DNA from: Bacteroidota bacterium
Lineage (GTDB): Bacteria > Bacteroidota > Bacteroidia > Bacteroidales > Prolixibacteraceae
Length of the DNA: 45,346 nucleotides
NCBI GenBank assembly: GCA_023428545.1
Contig: JAEYXH010000005.1
Location: 1-45,346 of the forward strand
Direction: 5' to 3'
Positions 26,171-33,832 of this stretch are shown here, in pieces (the first letter of the stretch is position 1; each line of letters starts with the position of its first letter). The notes beneath the pieces are model-generated. The model was not told the origin of the DNA, did no database searches, and saw only the letters and a list, made by a program, of their open reading frames with translations. Made by a program: the position numbers and the translations under genes.

Positions 26171-27133
26171 ATGAACGACTTCTTTGATAACCGACGGATC
26201 CTCGACATAGTCTGGAAACGCCGTCTTCATTTCGTAATAGTTGGAATCATTGCCGTGATTCTGGCAGCTGTGTTTTCCTCACCGGTATTTATTACCCCAA
26301 AGTTTAAATCTACGGCAAGACTCTATCCTGTCAACCTGAGTGTGTTGAGTGAGGAGTCGGAATCAGAGCAAATGCTGGAGATTTTAAATTCGAATGACAT
26401 CAAGCTGAAGATGTTTGATGTTTTTAAGCTTTCAGATGTCTATAAGGTAAGTCAGGATGATCCGTTGTACCTCACCTATATGCTGGCAATCTATAATGAT
26501 CATTTTTCTGTCCGCAAAACGGAATATGAAACAGTGCAGATCGAAGTTCTGGACGAAAATCCTGTGAGGGCCTATGAGATGTGTGATTCCCTGATCAGGT
26601 TTTATAATCTCAAGGTCCGCGAAATGCACTCAGCCAAGAATTGGGAAATGGTTAGGATTGCATCCGATAACCTGAAAAGGAGAAGTGCCGAGAGGGATTC
26701 CATAGCCCGCTTGTTGAACGGAATTCGCAGCGATTACCAGATTCTGGATATGCAATCACAGGTCCCTGAGGTCACCAGGGGATATATGAAGGCATTGGCT
26801 GAATCAGGATCAAATTCTACCGGATCACGTGAGATAAAGAAGATGTATGACAATATGGTCGAGAAGGGTGCTGAAGCACTGATCATTGAACGACACTTTA
26901 CCTATCTGAACAAGACGATTGATTCACTTACGCAATTATACCATGTTAACTTTTCAGAGGCCAATAAGGATATTACCTATGCCCATGTGGTTGAGAAACC
27001 AATGGTCCCTGATAAAAAGGCTTATCCGGTCAGGTGGCTGATCGTGGCTTTTACCCTTGTCTCTGCCTTATTTTTTGCACTTCTTGTTTTTATGGCATTG
27101 GATTTCAGGAAAAAAGAGGAAAGGAGTGCTTAA
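26171..27133 (+). CDS. Wzz-like polysaccharide chain-length/co-polymerase protein
   Basis: This 320-residue protein has the two-helix topology of the Wzz/GNVR family. A cytoplasmic start is followed by a transmembrane helix at about 20-40 and a long periplasmic part with coiled-coil-like stretches (about 120-270). A second helix lies near 288-310, and the tail is basic (DFRKKEERSA). Such proteins set chain length or assist export of O-antigen, capsule or exopolysaccharide. No BY-kinase domain or Walker motif is fused to it. The classic proline-rich motif before the second helix is short (EKPMVPDKKAYP). Its stop overlaps the probable GTG start of the next gene, an O-antigen ligase-like protein, so the two form a small operon. 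Confidence 0.75.
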   Translation: MNDFFDNRRILDIVWKRRLHFVIVGIIAVILAAVFSSPVFITPKFKSTARLYPVNLSVLSEESESEQMLEILNSNDIKLKMFDVFKLSDVYKVSQDDPLYLTYMLAIYNDHFSVRKTEYETVQIEVLDENPVRAYEMCDSLIRFYNLKVREMHSAKNWEMVRIASDNLKRRSAERDSIARLLNGIRSDYQILDMQSQVPEVTRGYMKALAESGSNSTGSREIKKMYDNMVEKGAEALIIERHFTYLNKTIDSLTQLYHVNFSEANKDITYAHVVEKPMVPDKKAYPVRWLIVAFTLVSALFFALLVFMALDFRKKEERSA

Positions 27134-28577
27134 AAATCCCGGCATACGACTGGCTGCATTCTACGCAGTTTCCTTGTTGTTCATCCTGCTGAATGTCTGG
27201 TTTGTTTCCGCAAAGAATTCAATGGTGATCAACCTGCTGCCATTCGCATTGTTTTTTATCCTTCTTGCAATTTTTTCCCTCGACAGGGTACTGATGATTG
27301 TGGTTTTTTTTACACCACTTTCACTTCCACTCAATGAGCTGGCAGGAGGATTGTCGTTCGACATGTTTTTGCCTACCGAGCCTTTATTGTTTGGTGTACT
27401 ACTGATGTTTATACTCAGGGTTTCGGCCGACCGGGGATTTGATAATAAGGTAATTAAACACCCTGTTTCCATTGCGATCTGGATTTATTTGCTCTGGTTG
27501 TTCGTGACAACACTGACCAGTACCATGTTTATGGTGTCATTTAAATTCCTGTTGGTGCGGATCTGGTTCATTGTAGGGTTTTATCTTCTGGCCATGAAGT
27601 TGTTTGACGACAATCGTAGGTTCGACCAGTTTGTCTGGATCTATGTTTCATCCCTGTTGATAGTCATTGCCTATACAATAATTCGCCATTCAGGTTATGG
27701 CTTGCTGAATAAACAGGCTGCCCACTGGGTTATGACCCCATTTTTCAACGACCACACCTCCTACGGGGCGATACTTGCCATGTTTATCCCCATAATGGCC
27801 TTTTTCTCGGTCCGTAAGGACTTTTCGCCTTCCACCACATGGACGGCCAGGATTGTTCTGGGGGTTCTTTTTATAGCCTTTATATTGTCATATACAAGGG
27901 CAGCGTGGCTTAGCCTGATTTTTGCAATGGGAATATGGATGCTGATTTTACTGAAGATCCGTTTTCGTACCATGGTTATCACCGCCGTGAGCCTGATTGC
28001 GATAGTGCTGCTTTTCCAAAATCAGTTGGTGCAATATATGGAGCGAAATGAAGATGAATCTTCCTCCAATCTGCTCGAACATTTCAGTTCCATGTCGAAT
28101 ATCACTTCCGATGCCTCGAACCTGGAGCGTTTAAATCGCTGGGGATGCGCAATCAGGATGTTTGAAGATAAACCTGTGTTTGGCTTTGGGCCGGGAACCT
28201 ATATGTTTAAATATGCCCCATACCAGCTGTCGCGCGACAAGACCATCATCAGTACCAATATGGGGGATGCCGGAAATGCCCACAGTGAATATCTTGGGCC
28301 ATTATCTGAAAGTGGTTTGGGTGGGATGCTCACATTTCTACTTGTGGTTGTCATGGTCGTTTTTACGGCTGTAAAAACATACAGCCGACTGAATGATAAA
28401 AGGTTGAAGGGTATTCTGGTGTCAACTTTTCTCGGGTTGGTAACCTATTATGCCCATGGATTCATGAATAACTTTCTGGATACCGACAAGGCTGCCGTTC
28501 CATTCTGGGCATTCACGGCCATGATTGTCTGGATCGACCTGAAAACTCCTGCTGAAAAAGGGAATGACAAGAAATAA
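27126..28577 (+). CDS. O-antigen ligase/Wzy-family membrane protein
   Basis: This integral membrane protein (483 residues from GTG27126) belongs to the Wzy_C/O-antigen ligase superfamily, which polymerises polysaccharide repeats or joins lipid-linked glycans to an acceptor at the periplasmic face. There are about eleven hydrophobic segments. The large loop (about 315-400) contains the typical motif series RLNRWGCAIRMFEDKPVFGFGPGTY and later NAHSEYLGPLSESGLGG. GTG27126 overlaps the upstream stop by eight bases and puts the first helix (residues 8-25) near the N terminus; longer starts lie within the upstream gene. Polymerase and ligase cannot be separated by sequence alone. It converges on efp, and a hairpin for the opposite strand follows its stop. 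Confidence 0.8.
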   Translation: MLKNPGIRLAAFYAVSLLFILLNVWFVSAKNSMVINLLPFALFFILLAIFSLDRVLMIVVFFTPLSLPLNELAGGLSFDMFLPTEPLLFGVLLMFILRVSADRGFDNKVIKHPVSIAIWIYLLWLFVTTLTSTMFMVSFKFLLVRIWFIVGFYLLAMKLFDDNRRFDQFVWIYVSSLLIVIAYTIIRHSGYGLLNKQAAHWVMTPFFNDHTSYGAILAMFIPIMAFFSVRKDFSPSTTWTARIVLGVLFIAFILSYTRAAWLSLIFAMGIWMLILLKIRFRTMVITAVSLIAIVLLFQNQLVQYMERNEDESSSNLLEHFSSMSNITSDASNLERLNRWGCAIRMFEDKPVFGFGPGTYMFKYAPYQLSRDKTIISTNMGDAGNAHSEYLGPLSESGLGGMLTFLLVVVMVVFTAVKTYSRLNDKRLKGILVSTFLGLVTYYAHGFMNNFLDTDKAAVPFWAFTAMIVWIDLKTPAEKGNDKK

Positions 28578-28606
28578 AAAATCCGGACAACCAAGTTACC
28601 CGGATT
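28575..28606 (-). terminator. Probable terminator of efp
   Basis: The six-base stem ATCCGG / CCGGAT (28581-28586 and 28600-28605) is extended by flanking A/T pairs. Read on the minus strand it is followed by a T-run, complementary to the A-run at 28576-28581. It lies about 20 bp after the efp stop and touches the stop of the convergent ligase gene. Confidence 0.6.
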
Positions 28607-28626
28607 CGTTATGCTGTAGTGCGATC

Positions 28627-29196
28627 TTACTGCTTTACCCTTTCACTGTACGACCTGTCGCGGGTATCGACTTTGAGTACCTCTCCTTCATTGATAAAAA
28701 GAGGAACCATAATTTCGGCGCCGGTTTCGAGAGTAGCTGGTTTTAAGGCTGTCGAACTAGCTGTATTCCCTTTTTCTCCGGGGACGGTATAGGTTACGGC
28801 GAGTTCAACAAATGGGGGAAGCTCAGCCGTCAGCGGGGTTTCTGTGTCGGCATGGATCTGGACTTCGATAACCTGTCCCTCTTTCATGAGATCATTGTTT
28901 TCAATCAATTCGGGATTGATTGAAATTTGCTCAAATGTCTCCAGTTGCATGAAATGACAACCCATATCATCTTTGTAAAGATATTGATAGGGCCTTCTTT
29001 CTATACGGACGGGTTCTATTTTAACGCCGGAGTTAAATGTGTTTTCCAAAACCCGGCCTGTTTTTAGGTTTTTAAGTTTGGTCCTTACAAAGGCCGGACC
29101 CTTGCCCGGTTTCACATGCAGGAACTGTACAACGGTCCAAAGCTGGTCATTCCACTCAATGCACAGTCCATTTCTTAAATCTGCTGTTGTAGCCAT
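28627..29196 (-). CDS. efp: Elongation factor P
   Basis: EF-P rescues ribosomes stalled at polyproline by entering near the E site. The 189-residue protein has the three-domain layout of the family: KOW-like N-terminal domain, central OB domain and C-terminal OB domain with the end [12 protein letters not shown]. The loop that is post-translationally modified in many bacteria reads KPGKGPAF, with the target lysine at position 32. No modification enzyme (EpmA/B, EarP, YmfI type) is encoded nearby. A perfect promoter box TATTTTTG lies 29 bp upstream, so it has its own start even though the genes behind it are on the same strand. Confidence 0.97.
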   Translation of the reverse strand: MATTADLRNGLCIEWNDQLWTVVQFLHVKPGKGPAFVRTKLKNLKTGRVLENTFNSGVKIEPVRIERRPYQYLYKDDMGCHFMQLETFEQISINPELIENNDLMKEGQVIEVQIHADTETPLTAELPPFVELAVTYTVPGEKGNTASSTALKPATLETGAEIMVPLFINEGEVLKVDTRDRSYSERVKQ

Positions 29197-29224
29197 ACAA
29201 ATCGTTTTAATATTTTTTCCGGCG

Positions 29225-29232
29225 CAAAAATA
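29225..29232 (-). promoter_or_regulatory. Bacteroidota -7 promoter box for efp
   Basis: The minus strand reads TATTTTTG followed by C, a perfect TAnnTTTG match, 28 bp upstream of the efp ATG. Confidence 0.6.
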
Positions 29233-29272
29233 TACAAATCTGTTAAAAATCAGCTAATTTCTGTGTCACTGT

Positions 29273-29998
29273 TTATTCCGAATACAAATATTCCAGTAGG
29301 GTGGTTTGTTTCGTGCGTATATCTGTGCGAGTTTCCCTGACAGGATACCCATCTTCGCTGTACTCATATTGGTGCTCGTAATTCGGGGGAAAACTACTCA
29401 TTAGCAAGTTGGAATAATATGTTTTAACAGGATTGTTTTTCTGGATGATATCGATGGGATAATGAGCCATGTCTTTCATCGGTCTCAGCTTATTATCATA
29501 TTCGAAGGTGTATTCAGTAATAAGGCTTTTCCGACTTCTTGTATTTCCCTTGGCATCATACAGGAAATCGATTTTATCGACCAGATTGCCATCCACAAAA
29601 ACGCGTCCCATGGATATGCGCCCTTTTGACCAGGTGTACTGGGTGGTTTCACTTCTCGGTGAACCAGGCCAGGATGTAATCATGGTGATCAGTCTGCCTG
29701 ATTGGTCATAAATCAGGGTGTCTATTTGATAGGGCATCTGCCTTGTCAAAAGTCTATCCCTTTCATCATACGAATACGTAAAACTGATTGAGTCTTCATC
29801 TGAATAATATACGACCGTTTTAATTAGGTTATCTCCGTCATCATACCTGAATTTTTGCCAGGAATTGCCATCTTTCAGAATCTCTACAAGTTTTCGCTGT
29901 CCGGTATTTGGGAACAAATCTTCAGGATTATATCCCACATCACATCCAGATATTAAGAAAAAAATCAGGGTAAGGCATGTCAGGGCAGATTTTGTCAT
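29273..29998 (-). CDS. Lipoprotein with YD/RHS-like beta repeats
   Basis: This 241-residue protein is a predicted lipoprotein. The signal peptide MTKSALTCLTLIFFLISGC ends in a lipobox with Cys19 as the acylated residue. The mature part is built of repeated YD-type units, for example YDERDRLLTR, YDQSGRLITM, YDAKGNTRSR, YDNKLRPMKD and YSEDGYPVRE, spaced about 20-35 residues apart. This repeat style is seen in RHS/YD proteins and in lipoproteins of Bacteroidota. It lacks the toxin or core parts of RHS proteins, so a polymorphic-toxin role is not supported. It lies 48 bp behind the DUF3108 gene and probably shares its transcript. Function unknown. Confidence 0.7.
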   Translation of the reverse strand: MTKSALTCLTLIFFLISGCDVGYNPEDLFPNTGQRKLVEILKDGNSWQKFRYDDGDNLIKTVVYYSDEDSISFTYSYDERDRLLTRQMPYQIDTLIYDQSGRLITMITSWPGSPRSETTQYTWSKGRISMGRVFVDGNLVDKIDFLYDAKGNTRSRKSLITEYTFEYDNKLRPMKDMAHYPIDIIQKNNPVKTYYSNLLMSSFPPNYEHQYEYSEDGYPVRETRTDIRTKQTTLLEYLYSE

Positions 29999-30046
29999 AG
30001 CCGGGCATTATAAGTACATGACGAAAATAAGGCCTTAAGAGTTGCT

Positions 30047-30856
30047 TTACAACGCTTTAATTGTTTTGCCGTTGACCTTGTAACTTTCGATTACGGCACG
30101 TAGCGTTCCAACCCTCAGGTCGATATCTAACAGTATAGGCACCTTGTTCTTTTTTGAGATATAAAAGCTCAGGCCGTCGGATCTCTTCAATACCTTCCCT
30201 TTTTCAATTTCAGGTGAAAGCAGGTAACATTCTACCTTGCCGATGCCTGTATCTATTGTTTTTAGCCCTGAATGCTTGATCTTGATCTTGCCGATGTCAT
30301 GCCCGTTGATAACAGGCAATTCCACCAGTTTTCCTTCCTCAAGGCGGTTGATGTAATTGCGGTTGACAAAATAAAAGAAAACCGAGATGATGTCAGTCAG
30401 TTCGTGTGGAACCTTGATACCCCCTGTTCGTTTGCTGTAAATGGAATCGTTGTTTTGAAAAAAATAGACTTCATTATAATAGCGGTAACTTCTTTCCTTG
30501 ATATTGCGAATCGCTTTCAGGGGTAAATGTGTCTCTGCATCCACTATGCTTTCGTAAATGTCGTGCACTTTAAAAATTACATCAGTTACCCCGGTGGTCT
30601 TCCCTTCCATGTAATAGTGAATCGCCTTCTTCCCGTTGAAAACGGTATCCTTTACAATCATTTTGGCTTCACCGCCTTTCATCATCCCGTATTTTAGGTT
30701 GAAAATAATTTCGGTGGTGTTTCTGGCATTTGCATTGGATAAGCCAAACCAAATGAAAACAAGGCCCAGCAGGATGCTGACAGCCAGGGTTTTTCCGGGA
30801 AAAGTGGCTATAGTGTCGTTACTTTGTACTGGCATTGTATGTATCTTTGTTTTCAT
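30047..30856 (-). CDS. DUF3108-family exported protein
   Basis: This 269-residue protein resembles the DUF3108 family. The N terminus carries a hydrophobic signal/anchor segment (about 25-45, LAVSILLGLVFIWFGLSNANA), so the rest should be outside the cytoplasm. The domain opens with a beta-rich stretch, IIFNLKYGMMKGGEAKMIV, and contains the tyrosine/arginine-rich KERSYRYYNEVYFF. It closes with RSDGLSFYISKKNKVPILLDI, which is close to the DUF3108 consensus as I remember it. The start at 30856 is four bases after the tsaB stop; a longer start at 30892 would overlap tsaB. The role of the family is not established, though an envelope or lipopolysaccharide-related function is often assumed. Confidence 0.75.
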   Translation of the reverse strand: MKTKIHTMPVQSNDTIATFPGKTLAVSILLGLVFIWFGLSNANARNTTEIIFNLKYGMMKGGEAKMIVKDTVFNGKKAIHYYMEGKTTGVTDVIFKVHDIYESIVDAETHLPLKAIRNIKERSYRYYNEVYFFQNNDSIYSKRTGGIKVPHELTDIISVFFYFVNRNYINRLEEGKLVELPVINGHDIGKIKIKHSGLKTIDTGIGKVECYLLSPEIEKGKVLKRSDGLSFYISKKNKVPILLDIDLRVGTLRAVIESYKVNGKTIKAL

Positions 30857-30860
30857 GGCT

Positions 30861-31568
30861 TTATAAAATTTTGTTTTTGGGAATGGTGGCAATGAAATCC
30901 TTCAGGTAGAAGGGTTCAAAATAGGCCACATCCACAAAAGTTTTTCCCTGATATCTTTTATACGCCAAATGAGACATAAACCGTGCCGAAGCCTCGATGT
31001 CTTTAATAAAGTGAATTCCAGGACGGGACAAAAATGGGATACATTTATCAGCCCCATTGCCGAAAACAACCAATTGATTCTCACTGGTCAAATCATCAAA
31101 TGAATTTTCATCAATGATTTTTGCCTCGATTTCTGAGATTCTCTCTCCCTCAGCGTTGTAAATCGCAGTGTATACTTCCATCCTTCGGGCATCAAGCATT
31201 GGACAGAGCAGAAAGGGTTTTCCGACTGGCAAGTTATGATCCTTTAGTGATTTGGCCATGTTTGATGCCATGCTGTCGAGTGTGCTGATGGCAATCAATG
31301 GGATACCCAGGGCATAACATATGCCTTTCGCAGCCGAAACCCCGATTCTGAGCCCGGTATAGGACCCCGGACCCTGGCTGACGCATACTGCATCCAGCTG
31401 GGCGGAATCAATGCCTGCCTGGCTCAATACTTCCTCAATATAAATTGTAAGCTTTTCGGAATGGTTGTATCCACCCGAAGATTCACGGAAAGCCAGGAGA
31501 CTTCCTGATGAACTTAGGGCTACTGAGCAGGTTTCTGAAGCTGTTTCAATCAATAAAATGAAAGCCAT
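30861..31568 (-). CDS. tsaB: tRNA threonylcarbamoyladenosine biosynthesis protein TsaB
   Basis: TsaB is the catalytically inactive paralogue of TsaD and the scaffold of the TsaB-TsaD-TsaE complex that makes t6A37 on ANN-decoding tRNAs. The 235-residue protein begins with ILLIETASETCSVALSSSG and has the family block QGPGSYTGLRIGVSAAKGI followed by IPLIAISTLDSM. It lacks the HxxxH metal motif of TsaD, as expected. It is the first gene of a minus-strand run with the DUF3108 and lipoprotein genes. A perfect promoter box TAACTTTG lies 30 bp upstream. tsaD and tsaE are not in the window. Confidence 0.93.
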   Translation of the reverse strand: MAFILLIETASETCSVALSSSGSLLAFRESSGGYNHSEKLTIYIEEVLSQAGIDSAQLDAVCVSQGPGSYTGLRIGVSAAKGICYALGIPLIAISTLDSMASNMAKSLKDHNLPVGKPFLLCPMLDARRMEVYTAIYNAEGERISEIEAKIIDENSFDDLTSENQLVVFGNGADKCIPFLSRPGIHFIKDIEASARFMSHLAYKRYQGKTFVDVAYFEPFYLKDFIATIPKNKIL

Positions 31569-31598
31569 AGATTTATTTAATCAAACAGATTTAGGTCG

Positions 31599-31606
31599 CA
31601 AAGTTA
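31599..31606 (-). promoter_or_regulatory. Bacteroidota -7 promoter box for tsaB
   Basis: The minus strand reads TAACTTTG followed by C, a perfect TAnnTTTG match, 30 bp before the tsaB start. Confidence 0.6.
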
Positions 31607-31773
31607 GTATTTTGCCTTCAATGCGCTTTAATTCATATTTATAATGGGATTATACGGATGAACCATTCTTCAACATATTCGTTAAATTTCCTGACAGGGT
31701 TCAAAATGGTTTTTCTTTTCGGTTGAAGAAAAGCAGATTTTAATTATCTTGTAACTTGATTGACAGTTTTAAG

Positions 31774-32364
31774 ATGAATTACGATCCGGAAATATTCAAG
31801 ATTCAGAGCAACAATATCCTTCCCAAAAAAGGGAGGATCCTGATTGCCGAACCTTTTTTGCCCGGAAATTATTTTAACCGTGCGATTATCCTATTGGTTG
31901 CCTACAGCAAAAAGGGAACGGTTGGATTCATCATCAACAAGCAGGTAGAGCTTCAGGTACAGGATTATATTGAGGATTTTCCTGATTTTGAGGCGCAAGT
32001 TTATATGGGTGGTCCAGTTTCAACAGATTCGATTTATTTCATCCACACGCGCGGTGACATTATCCCCGGAAGTATTCAGGTACTTGATAACCTTTATTGG
32101 GGAGGTGATTTTGAGGAGTTGAAAAAACTGATAGGCTTGGGACTGATTCAGTCCAATGAGGTCCGTTTTTTCCTGGGATATTCAGGATGGGATGCCGGCC
32201 AGCTCGACCAGGAAATTAAAGAGAATTCATGGCTGGTTAATAATGTTGACAGTCCAACAGTCATGAGACAGCTCAATATGTCGTCGTGGGTTGATTTTGT
32301 AAAACAGGTTGGAAAACCTTATAATCTGTGGGTGAACTATCCCGAGAACCCTTCCTTGAATTAA
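31774..32364 (+). CDS. YqgE/AlgH family protein (UPF0301)
   Basis: This 196-residue cytoplasmic protein belongs to the YqgE/AlgH (DUF179) family. The diagnostic features are GRILIAEPFLPGNYFNRAIILL near the start, the GTVGFIINKQ segment, YMGGPVSTDSIYFIHT, and RFFLGYSGWDAGQLDQEI. The family's biochemical role is unsettled; AlgH in Pseudomonas was first linked to alginate regulation. ATG31774 is preferred over the upstream TTG at 31756. The gene stands alone on the plus strand, and its TAA overlaps the stop of the convergent gene within the palindrome TTAA. Confidence 0.93.
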   Translation: MNYDPEIFKIQSNNILPKKGRILIAEPFLPGNYFNRAIILLVAYSKKGTVGFIINKQVELQVQDYIEDFPDFEAQVYMGGPVSTDSIYFIHTRGDIIPGSIQVLDNLYWGGDFEELKKLIGLGLIQSNEVRFFLGYSGWDAGQLDQEIKENSWLVNNVDSPTVMRQLNMSSWVDFVKQVGKPYNLWVNYPENPSLN

Positions 32365-33209
32365 TGCCTGCCCACTCCTGATTGTCTCCTTTTTATCCAA
32401 AGTAACTGATCAGTCGTTTCCCTGATATTTTCTGATTTCCGTTTTACAAACCGCTTGATTCCCACCCCCAGTATCCAACGGAATCCTGTTTTTTCAGATA
32501 CCGAAAAAACTTCATCCATCTTTGATAAAGCTCCCGGCTCCAGGTCTTCACGTTCCGCAACCCTGAGTTTAAGGATCTCACAAGCCGAAATAACTAATTG
32601 TCTGAAGTGATCATTGTTACATCCACTTTCAAGTGCCGGGGTATGTATCATGTCATTTTCCACTGCAAAGAGGTTTCCTGATGTCGTTGCGACAATAGCT
32701 CCCTGGTCGTTACAAAATATCGAATCTCCATATCTGCTGCCGGCAAGTTTGAGAATCTCCCCATCGATCATTGATGCTGATTTGATAATTGATGTCGCTG
32801 GTTTCCTGCTGTTTCTGATTATTTCTGCCGATAGGTTGGCAAGAATTCCTGTTTCTTCAAAAGGGATTAAACGGTCGGGGAATTTCTGAATCCTTACAAT
32901 GTAGCTCCAATCTGAAATTCCTTCAAATATTGTAAGAATGACCCATCCTGCCTTGTATGCCTTGTTCTTGTTGATCAGACGTAAAATCATCCGATGCATT
33001 TCTGCCTGTTCTCCTGCAGCAACCCGATATTCCCGGTCATGTTCCCCAAAATACTGGTTTATCATGTCAAGATGGTTTGAGAAAAACGGTATTTCTCCAT
33101 GGGCAAACCACATATTTACCGACCAGTGGATCGAATATCCCAGCCATTCATCCCGTGGATTGAAATCCTCATAGCTGGTAATTTTCCCCTTCTGAAGGTA
33201 AAACTCCAT
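32361..33209 (-). CDS. Divergent aminotransferase class IV (BCAT/aminodeoxychorismate lyase fold) protein
   Basis: This 282-residue protein has the layout of fold-type IV PLP enzymes such as IlvE, PabC and D-amino acid transaminase. The probable Schiff-base lysine is Lys143 (SIIKSASMIDG), and the second-domain block is DSIFCNDQGAIVATTSGNLFAV, followed by TPALESG. At the position where the family has a glutamate contacting the pyridine nitrogen of PLP (five residues before Asn179), this protein has Ala174. The usual arginine of the N-terminal HLxRL block is also replaced (NHLDMI, Met49). It may therefore have altered chemistry or be non-catalytic. The start at 33209 is ten bases after the rhomboid stop, so it closes the amn-holA-rhomboid operon. 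Substrate unknown. Confidence 0.75.
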   Translation of the reverse strand: MEFYLQKGKITSYEDFNPRDEWLGYSIHWSVNMWFAHGEIPFFSNHLDMINQYFGEHDREYRVAAGEQAEMHRMILRLINKNKAYKAGWVILTIFEGISDWSYIVRIQKFPDRLIPFEETGILANLSAEIIRNSRKPATSIIKSASMIDGEILKLAGSRYGDSIFCNDQGAIVATTSGNLFAVENDMIHTPALESGCNNDHFRQLVISACEILKLRVAEREDLEPGALSKMDEVFSVSEKTGFRWILGVGIKRFVKRKSENIRETTDQLLWIKRRQSGVGRH

Positions 33210-33219
33210 AATTTTTAGG

Positions 33220-33831
33220 TTAAAGTGTTCGGAACAGCTGGTCAATAAAACGATCAAAGAGTCCCGGCTTGAGAATTATCGGGAAAATAAAACCGAAAAG
33301 TGCTCCCAGAAAATGCGCGTCATGGGCCACATTGTCAAGTTCCTTTTTACTCATGTGGTAAGAATAGGCCAGATATAATACTGCAAAGAGGATTCCGGGA
33401 ATGGGGATTAGACCAAAGAAATAGATTTTCTCCCAGGGATTCAGAAAAATGAAAGTGAAAAGAACAGCGGCAACTGCACCTGATGCACCGATGGCATTGT
33501 AATAATAATTGTTTTTATGCCTGACCAATGCCAATAAATTTGAGAACGCCGTGCCTCCCAGGTAAAGAACCAGGAAATAGGCGCCGGCCATGCGACCGAA
33601 ATAGTATCCAAAGTATTGTTCAATGGCAACCCCGAAGAAGAATAGTACCAGCATATTTACCAGAAGATGGCTCCAGTTGGCATGTACAAGTGCGTGGGTA
33701 ACTAACCTGTAATATTGTTTCTGGTGGACAACGCGGGCAGCATTGAACTGCAGTTTTTCCATCAGCTGAAGATTCGAAAATGCCATATAGGATACCAGTG
33801 CGGTAATTCCAATGATGAAATAGGTAATCAT
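33220..33831 (-). CDS. Rhomboid family intramembrane serine protease
   Basis: This 203-residue membrane protein has about six helices and the rhomboid catalytic dyad. The serine is Ser117 in GASGAVAA and the histidine is His173 in AHDAHFLGALFG. The oxyanion-side motif HALVHANWSHLLVNM (His50, His55, Asn59) is present at the start of the second helix region. Rhomboids cleave transmembrane substrates within the membrane, and the substrate here is unknown. The start is separated from the holA stop by one base (TGA-C-ATG), suggesting translational coupling. Confidence 0.92.
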   Translation of the reverse strand: MITYFIIGITALVSYMAFSNLQLMEKLQFNAARVVHQKQYYRLVTHALVHANWSHLLVNMLVLFFFGVAIEQYFGYYFGRMAGAYFLVLYLGGTAFSNLLALVRHKNNYYYNAIGASGAVAAVLFTFIFLNPWEKIYFFGLIPIPGILFAVLYLAYSYHMSKKELDNVAHDAHFLGALFGFIFPIILKPGLFDRFIDQLFRTL

Positions 33832-33832
33832 G

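Noticed and set aside
27057..27125. An earlier TTG start for the O-antigen ligase-like protein
   Set aside because: It would overlap the Wzz-like gene by 77 bases and put extra residues ahead of the first helix. GTG27126 fits better.
29273..29998. Polymorphic toxin (RHS) candidate because of the YD-type repeats
   Set aside because: It is only 241 residues, with a lipobox and no toxin or core domain, and no immunity-like gene is adjacent.
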